Below, in pieces: positions 57,180 through 64,000 of a stretch of 64,000 nt of DNA (positions within the stretch are counted from its first letter, which is position 1; every line of letters starts with the position of its first letter). The stretch lies in contig OX439043.1 in NCBI GenBank assembly GCA_949317995.1, positions 2,162,501-2,226,500 of the forward strand, in the 5' to 3' direction. The position numbers and the translations under genes were made by a program. A model generated the notes under the pieces. That model was not told the origin of the DNA, made no database searches, and saw only the letters and a list, made by a program, of their open reading frames with translations. The DNA comes from Acholoe squamosa. Taxonomy: Eukaryota; Annelida; Polychaeta; Phyllodocida; Polynoidae.

Positions 57180-57665
57180 GTGGCATTATTGGATATGATA
57201 CTGTAGGTCCCTACTCAGGTATGGGAAAGTACAAAGCTGTAAAGCTACTGATGTCCAGCAAGTACTCCCTCAGCACAATTGGAATTAGAAATGCTTTTCT
57301 GGATGATGTCTTCCAACAAGCATCTCAGTTTGTATTGGTCTGAATCAATGTCAAAATGCCACATCTATTATGAAGCCTCTATGGGTCACAGAAACTAAAA
57401 CGCCTGCCCCCAACAAATGAGCCTCATAGGATAAATGTTGGTAGAGCTCATTTTCATGAAGCTGCATGGAAACATGCCAATGAAATTCAGTGAGTTTCAA
57501 TCAATTAAATCCTCATCAGTGTTAGAAATGACTCATCAAGTTCCTTGGTACCTGAAAGGGATGTTCTTGCCCCAGAGGATGTTTTGAAATTGATAAGATG
57601 CTCACAAGCCTGCAAATCTAAGAGCTGCAGTTGTCACAAGGCCAGTATACCATACACCATATTCT
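57180..57665 (+). pseudogene. Relic of a cysteine-rich C-x-C-tail protein gene of unknown function
   Basis: Three decayed pieces in order: KYSLSTIGIRNAFLDDVFQQ (near 57,260), KRLPPTNEPHRINVGRAHF and HEAAWKHAN (near 57,385-57,475), and VLKLIRCSQACKSKSCSCHK (near 57,575-57,640). The LPPT...RAHFQA-x-W block followed by a C-x(3)-C-x(4)-C-x-C tail is a pattern I recall from many uncharacterised invertebrate proteins, often multi-copy. The pieces are in different frames with stops between, so it is a pseudogene. Family assignment is from memory and should be tested. Confidence 0.4.
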
Positions 57666-57719
57666 TTGTGTGTGGAAGAGAATGAGAAAACAAGGGAACA
57701 ACTACAACTTTGTCAGTGA

Positions 57720-58583
57720 CAAGGACAATTAAAGATAAAACTTAGTTTTTTGCAGTGCGCCCAAAGAAACTGTAAAGAAACACTCTATATGGATGGCCAA
57801 AGGCTGTATCATATTTGGGGCAATTTTTCTTAATGACTTTCACCCATTTCATGTCCTCATCATGTCAACAGTTTTCCCGCTTTTTTTGATGAAACATGCA
57901 TTTTGGAGGGAAACTTGCCTACCAGACGTGGTTGCAATCATGCTCAAATAACCAATCCACTTTCTCTCCCCCACATTTGGGTATCCTGAGGCATTGAAAT
58001 TGGCTTGGAATTCCAAACAGAACATTTCATAATAGATACAACTAGATTATTGCAGTGTGCCCAAAAAACTGCAAAAAAAAAACACTCTATATAGATGGCC
58101 AAAGGCTGTCTCATATTTGGGGCAAATTTTCTTAATTTCACCCATTTCATGTCCTCATCTCTAATAAACAGTTTTCCTGCTCTTTTTTATGAAACATGTA
58201 TTTTGGAGGGAAACTTGCCTACCGGACATGGTAGCAAGCATGCTCAAAATAATCAATCCACCTTCTTCCCCCCACAATTGGGTATCCTGAGGCATTAGAA
58301 TTGGCAGGGAATTCCAAGTATAACTACCCATAATTGGGTATCCCGAGGCATTAGAATTGGCATGGAGTTCTAAGTATAACATTGCAAAATAGATAAACTT
58401 GATTATTGCAGTTTGCCCAAAAAACTGCCATAAAACACTCTATAAAGATGGCCAAATACTATATCATATTTGGGGCCACTTTTCGTCAGGGTTTTCACCC
58501 ATTTCATCTCCTCATCTATAATTAACAGTTTTTCCCGCTCTTTTTGGTGAAACATGCATTTTGGAGGGAAACTTGCCTACTGG
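57720..58583. repeat. Outlying 302-bp satellite monomers
   Basis: About three diverged monomers with GGCCAAAGGCTGTATCATAT, CATGCATTTTGGAGGGAAAC and CCCACAATTGGGTATCC-like motifs. A 55-bp internal duplication of the TTGGGTATCC segment sits at 58,260-58,380. The last monomer is cut at CCTACTGG by the hAT element and resumes at 63907. Confidence 0.9.
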
Positions 58584-58588
58584 CAGGG

Positions 58589-58625
58589 TTGTCAAGTCTC
58601 ACGCCAGGGGCGTGAGACTTGACAA
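58589..58625. repeat. Perfect 17-bp hairpin overlapping the left hAT end
   Basis: TTGTCAAGTCTCACGCC, a 3-base loop AGG, then GGCGTGAGACTTGACAA. It includes most of the terminal repeat and one CTCACGC motif on each arm, so it could present paired transposase sites. Confidence 0.9.
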
Positions 58626-58649
58626 CGCATTTTGACCTTTTCTCACGCT

Positions 58650-59006
58650 CTCACGCATGTGTTCAATCTTCTCACGCATATCTGAGGGTCTGACCCTATA
58701 TTTAGCCCCAGAAACTCTTTATTCTACACCAGTTATCCGGCAGACGTTATTCTGTCAAATCTCCAAGCAGGATGCAACCCTATGTATCAGGATGTGCTGT
58801 ATTAAGTGCCGAGAATGTGCCAGAAGAGTGGAAACACACTGCACCACCCCATGCCCATGCTCAGCCGTATGCTGCAGTACACACACTCCATATGGTCAAG
58901 CTGTGCAGGGTGAGTTTTTTTCTTACCTCCCCACATTGAGTCACTCATCCAGCTCGGACAAAATCATCTTGAAACGTTTCTTAATGATTAAACAAAGAAG
59001 CCAAAG
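58650..59006 (+). other. Possible 5' untranslated exon of the hAT gene
   Basis: Ends at a strong donor CAAAG|GTAAGT (59007). The only good acceptor before the transposase is TTATTTCCAG (60862), directly before the ATG at 60863. A 117-codon frame here is Cys-rich but would not join in frame, so I take the exon as untranslated. The 5' limit is unknown. Confidence 0.45.
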
Positions 59007-60862
59007 GTAAGTGATACATACATTATAGGCTGTTCTAAGCCCCCTGGGTAACAGGGTTCTTACAGTATGGACATACAGAGAGATAGCATGTATTTGATGT
59101 GGATTGTCTCCAGATTCTCTCCAAACAAAACCAGTTTGAGTTGTTGTGTAATCACTGTAGACCACATGTATAATCAACATGCTATAAATAGATTGGCTCC
59201 ACTCTGGAAGGACCTGAATCCAGTTCATGGTGACCATACGGGATTTATGGGCCCATCCATATTAAAATGAAGTCATGCAAAATTTGATCATTTTTGACTC
59301 CCCCCACCCCCCTCTGTTTTTTTCTTTTGCCAATTTTGCAATGCTGAAGATACTGAAATCGTCTTTCACTCTGTACATGAATTTCTGGGAACTGAGAAAT
59401 TTGAGAATTGAAGTACATTGGTTCATTTGAAAGGGTTGGGGTGGGAGGGGTAGTTTTGACAGCAGGGGGGTGGGATAGAAGGGTTAATCCAAGTTCTAAC
59501 ACACAAAGGAAATTACAGGTATTAATAGAATGTGTACTGCTTTTTATATATCTGTTTGTAGCATACATGTAGACAAGCTTGGACATACTAGTAAAGAGAT
59601 CAGAAATTCATGACTTTTAGTACTGCGTCCATTCTAATAAGCGCACATGTACAGAAAATAATTTGCTAGATGCTCAAAACCTAATACAGAAAAATCAATT
59701 CTAATAAGAGCACCCCCACCCAATTTTTTACCTTGGTTTATTCATTTTCATTAAACGTGAACATACTACCATAAAACAGGGGTTTCTGATGAAGGTTTAC
59801 GATAATGAAATTACAATAAATCTCATTGTTTGCATAATTTTAACACCAGGTTTGTGGCCCAAAAATAGAAGAGTGAGCTTATTAGAGCAGATGCACTAAT
59901 TAGAATGAATACTGTACACAACAAAAATGACTTTTTAATCAAATTCCCGAAAATTTATATGCACAAAATTTCTACATTTACATTATATGGAAAATTAATT
60001 CCATCATGCCCGGGCCTGAACCCCCCCCCCTCCATTGGTGGATGGCCCCATTCGCGAGGGAAGACAGACATGGGTAATATGTAGGGTTGTACATGTAGTG
60101 CTTGCATATAGTAGGAGCATGTGTAGGACTATGCTATGTCCAAACAATTGATTTGACAAAAAGGGTAAAATTTACATTATATTGATAGTTTTAATGAAAG
60201 TGTACTAAATAATGAACATGGTACTCACTGCCACTACCCAGTAAACACCATACCAAAATGCTACGTAGGTTTTGCCATGACTAGGTTTGGAGTCTACCTA
60301 CTTTTAGTAATTGGTCTGAAGTGATTTACTTGTATGATTGATATGATACCAGAGTACATCATGCCCTTGGCCATGGTAAAAGCAAAGAAGCAGAGTTGTT
60401 CTACTTGACCACGCCCCCTTCAAGCAGGTTTCAAACAATCATAGGGCATGCTCCTGCATCCCTCTTTAAATTTGATAATGGTTAAAGTTTTAGGAAAATA
60501 TAATGGTCAGAGTCACCCTCCTTCTAAACGCCTACCCCCACCCCCCTTACCCCTATTTGGAGCTTCTTTCAGATTAGAAAACCCACAAATTTCGCGATCC
60601 TGGTGAATGGTTCAACCCTAAAGTACTAAACTATGCTAATAGCAGTCAGTTTGTTAGCATCCTGGGTGCTCAATAGGTCTTATAGGCCTATGTTATGTTA
60701 AGTCACACTCCCATTCCTTACAGCAGTCTATACATGTATAAGTAAAGCCTGGGGATGTTATTCTATCATCATGATTTTTGGTTTTAATATGCTGATTTTC
60801 CTCGATTTCATAACACAATTAAGACCTCACTTTATTGAACCTAAAATCTCATTTATTTCCAG
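59007..60862 (+). other. Probable intron of the hAT gene
   Basis: Bounded by GTAAGT and TTATTTCCAG. AT-rich, with C-runs near 60,010 and 60,540 and a nested MITE at 59623-59914. No other gene seen. Confidence 0.45.
59623..59914. mobile_element. 292-bp TA-flanked MITE nested in the hAT intron
   Basis: Ends CTGCGTCCATTCTAAT and ATTAGAATGAATACTG are imperfect inverted repeats of about 24 bp, flanked by TA on both sides (59621-59622 and 59915-59916). TA target and size fit a mariner/pogo-type MITE. No coding capacity. Confidence 0.65.
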
Positions 60863-63114
60863 ATGAAGCGGTCAAAGCCTAGCAAACATCAGTCAGGCAA
60901 GAATGTCCAAAACAACACTCTAAAAGCAATGTGGGCAGAACCAAGTACAAAGCAACAGCAACTAGTGAACAGATCCTCCTCCAGCCAAATCACCGAGGCT
61001 AGCAGACATCCCAGAAGTAGAAGTTGTTGCCGACAAGGATGTTGACCATGAAACTGAGGATTCCATTTCATCTTCTAGCCCTCAGCTGCTACTGTAAAAA
61101 AACTAAACCCAGCAGTAACTAGAAAGCACTCAGTGGAGCTGCTAAGTACCAGACTAAGTTCAACAATGAGTGGTCAAAGAAGTGGCCTTTTATTCAGAAA
61201 CACCTTCCCATTTTTGGTGTGAAGTGTGCCGTGCAGAGAAAAGTTGTGGCCATCGGGGAAAGAGAGATGTTGTCCGACATATTAATGGCCAGGATCACAA
61301 GAACAAAGTCCATGATTTGGACAGCATGACACAACAGGAAGGGAAGACCAGAGGAGCAGAGGTGAAGATGGCAGTCACAATGGTAAAACATGACATACCA
61401 TTTGGCTTTGCAGATCACTTATCACCACTGATTAAAGTGTGTTTCAAAGACTCAGAAACTGCAAGGGGCTATTTTTCTGCAAAAACAAAAGCAACTTGCA
61501 TAATCAACAAAGCAGTTGCTCCATTTTACAAAGACCGCCTCATTGAAACGATGAAGAACAACCCGTATACAATAATCACTGATGGATCCAATGACACAGG
61601 GGTAGAAAAGATGAACCCATTGACTGTTAAGGTATTTGACATTAACAGGGTGGTGCATCATTTTCTAGATATGTGTCCAACAAGTGGTGACAAGTGTGGA
61701 ACAGCTCAGGTTATCTTTGCAAAGATTGATGAAGCAATAAGCATGAACAATATTCTATGGGAGAACTGTGTAGGCCTATCAGTCGACAACACCAATACAG
61801 ATATGGGTCCGAACAACTCACTGTCATCTCGCTTACTGAATCTTAACCCTGCAGTTTACATTCATAGGTGTCCATGCCACATGGTCCACAATGCTGCAGG
61901 CAAGGCTGCCGTTGCCTTTAGAGATTCATCAGGATTTGATATTGAAGAACTTGTGGTTGACATTGGCTACTGGTTTAAAGGTGGCACAAACAGAAAGGGT
62001 TCTGTGAGCTCTATGACAGTGACTATATGGAGGTCCTACTCTATGTATAAATCAGGTGGCTCAGTCTTGAGCAGGTGATCAACAGGATACTACAGCTGTA
62101 CAAACCAATCAGGAGCTATATCAGGTCTATCTCAGAGAAACAGGCCAGATTTAAAAGACTGAAAAAGGCTTTCAATGATCCAATGACAGAGATAAACCTC
62201 TTATTTCTACAGGCCACAATCCTAGTTTTCATGCACTTCAACCTCTTATTGCAAAGGGAGGAACCTTCTCTGTATCTCATCCATGGAGAAATGAGGTCCT
62301 ATCTGAGAAAATTGCTACAAAGGTTTGTGAAGCTGGATGATATTAGAGACAAGGAGGTCTATGAAGTCAAATACACAGCTGAGGAAAATCAAATACCTGA
62401 TGACAAGATGATGATTGGGCTGTCAACATGTGCAGCCCTAAATCGCTTGCGAGAAGCTCTGGATGATACAGGAGTAAGTCAATATGAGGTGGACAAATTT
62501 CATCAAGCAGGACGGGACTTCTTGAAGAGAGCAGTAGAGTACTCTCTAAAATGCCTGCCTCTACATGAGCCACTCCTAAAGCATGCAAAGTTTGTAGACT
62601 ACAATCTGCGTGTGGAGTCTGAGATAGAAGATACCTTCTACTTTGTGGAAAGATTCCACCACCTCCTGCCATATGAATGCATTGAAGACCAGAATGCGTT
62701 ATCAGAGGAATTTGTTGAAACAGCTCCTTGAGAAGAAAGACATTCCAGATTACATCTGAAATGAGAGTGAGTGATGATGAAGTATTTTATTGGATGGATG
62801 TCATCTGGGAGCACTTAGCAACAGTGACCAGCAAGGTGACAGGGATGCCTCGTTTTAGAAGGCTGGCAGAAGTTGCAAAGTTGGTGCTTGTGCTACCTCA
62901 CTCCAATGCAGATGCAGAGAGAGTGTTCTCCACAATAGGGCTCAACAAAACAAAGACCAGGAATAGACTATCCCTAGATGACACATTGTCCTCCATCATG
63001 ACAGTTAAGAAGGCAGGATTAGACCCAAACTGCTTCAGGTTTGAACCCCCAGCGCAAATGATCAAAGCAGCAAAATCAGCAACCTGGAGCTACAATAAGG
63101 AGCATGGCAGTTAA
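60863..63114 (+). pseudogene. hAT transposase, broken
   Basis: Starts at ATG just after a splice acceptor with a basic N-terminus (MKRSKPSKHQSGKN). The first frame ends at 61045. The main block (61170-62000) has a BED-like finger (FWCEVC ... RHINGQDH), catalytic-region motifs ITDGSNDTG and LSVDNTNTDMG, and the Cys/His block CPCHMVHNAAG typical of hAT insertion domains. A frame change near 61,998 and a TAA at 62048-62050 interrupt it. It continues as WLSLEQVINRILQLYKP to 62731. After another shift comes the dimerisation domain (LVLPHSNADAERVFSTIG, 62,890-62,945), ending at 63114. Domains are in the normal order and of normal size, so decay is moderate. Confidence 0.88.
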
Positions 63115-63820
63115 ATGAAATTCAGACTGAACCTTACCAGACCTAACCTGTCGTTTTCAGTACTTTTAGCTGTAATAGGATATGCACCAGCCTAGGCCTG
63201 TCCTGCGAGTTGGGGCAAGTTGGTGTGCCCAGGAACTTTGTGTATTCTCACCAGCCTTTTGGTTAGTTTGTATGATTAGTTATCTGATAGGATGTGTCCA
63301 AGTATTACCTGCCATAAGACTTGCCAGTTTTTTTTTGAACAGAATCAAACTTTATTGACAGTCACAGATTTAAACATACATTAGATGGCATGAAATATTG
63401 TTAAAAATTACCTTTAGAAATAAACAGTTAGTGTAGACCTAAGGTAATCAGACAAACACTGGTCAAAATAGTTACAGGAAACTACCTTCAGTTTGTGCCA
63501 TACTCTGAGTTACACTGAACTATTGTTGTGATGTTTTAAAGTAACGTTTGAGATAAAGGTATGCTGAAGTACACTATATTTCTACCTGTCTTTCCTTTAA
63601 TATGAACTACCTTCAATAATGAGTTACTCATTTTTTTTATGTATAAAGTATAGGAAATGCAGGAAATGCCCAGAAATTAAATATATGATTGGTGTATAAA
63701 ACCAGCTTAAAATTGCTCCAGAACTCACCATTTATCTTCCTTAATTTCAAAATTTTCTGGGGGGGCATGCCCCCATACCCCCCTACTATGTCGCTGTGCT
63801 TCGCTTGCGATTCCCGACGC

Positions 63821-64000
63821 TATGCTTCGCGCCAGCCCCTGCGCCAGATCCCAGATACTTTTATTATAATCTCACTCATTGCCATTATCAGAACTTGACA
63901 ACCCTGTTCCGGACATGGTAGCAACCATGCTCAAAATAATCATGCGTTGCGCCAGCCCCTGCGCCAGATCCCAGATCATTTTATTATAATCTCACTCATT
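63821..64000. repeat. 120-bp tandem duplication spanning the right hAT end
   Basis: 63821-63880 (GCGCCAGCCCCTGCGCCAGA, then TTTATTATAATCTCACTCATT) recurs at 63941-64000 with few changes. Between them lie the last 26 bases of the hAT element and 34 bases of satellite (63907-63940). The unit thus contains the right terminal repeat plus flank; the second copy runs off the window, so a second hAT end is likely just beyond 64000. Confidence 0.85.

Larger units (their letters stand above)
58584..63906 (+). mobile_element. 5.3-kb hAT DNA transposon, inactive
   Basis: Terminal inverted repeats CAGGGTTGTCAAGT (58584-58597) and ACTTGACAACCCTG (63893-63906) match exactly over 14 bases. They flank a transposase with hAT motifs, including the C-terminal dimerisation block. 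It splits a satellite monomer: CCTACTGG on the left, TTCCGGACATGG on the right. The expected 8-bp target duplication is imperfect. Subterminal CTCACGC motifs cluster in the left 100 bp. It contains an intron, a nested MITE and a broken coding region. Confidence 0.9.

Noticed and set aside
58657-59010. 117-codon Cys-rich frame at the hAT left end
   Set aside because: Ends at a splice donor and does not join the transposase in frame; taken as untranslated exon.

Overview
The window looks like repeat-rich, AT-rich nuclear DNA from an invertebrate animal, most likely marine. No taxon can be fixed from the sequence alone. It holds almost no host coding sequence. What dominates is satellite DNA, two large Ty3/gypsy-class LTR elements (one young and apparently whole, one old and broken), a broken hAT DNA transposon, several MITE-like elements, a tRNA-Cys-like gene, and a pair of related signal-peptide exons that look like the only host protein genes.

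Layout: 1-2.3 kb holds two minisatellites (37-bp and 20-bp units). 2.3-9.5 kb is a 302-bp satellite array with a 1,425-bp higher-order repeat and a MITE inside it. 10.75-26.63 kb is a 15.9-kb plus-strand LTR element with near-identical 1,347-bp LTRs and a 4-bp target duplication. It carries gag, pol, an envelope gene of the baculovirus-F / errantivirus type, and a small antisense gene between env and the 3' LTR. 26.6-29.3 kb is more minisatellite. 29.3-40.1 kb is mostly non-coding, with an LTR relic, the tRNA-like gene, an inverted-repeat element and the two exons. 40.13-56.13 kb is a broken 16-kb minus-strand Ty3/gypsy element, with a 3.25-kb internal tandem duplication and solo LTRs of the first element's family nested in it. 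56.1-64 kb holds a cysteine-rich gene relic and more 302-bp satellite, split by a 5.3-kb hAT element.

In the young element, Gag and Pol overlap in the -1 frame at a slippery-like heptamer followed by a perfect 10-bp hairpin that could form a pseudoknot. Env has a signal peptide, a basic cleavage site, a hydrophobic fusion peptide, heptad-rich helices and a membrane anchor. The most striking part is the antisense gene (22.86-23.47 kb). It has a TATA-like box, an initiator about 30 bases away, a strong Kozak ATG, a 159-codon frame without recognisable relatives, and, 47 bases after the stop codon, an exact match to the histone-mRNA 3' stem-loop on the same strand. This suggests a mobile-element accessory gene whose mRNA may end by SLBP/U7 processing rather than polyadenylation. 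That is inference, but the arrangement is specific and testable.
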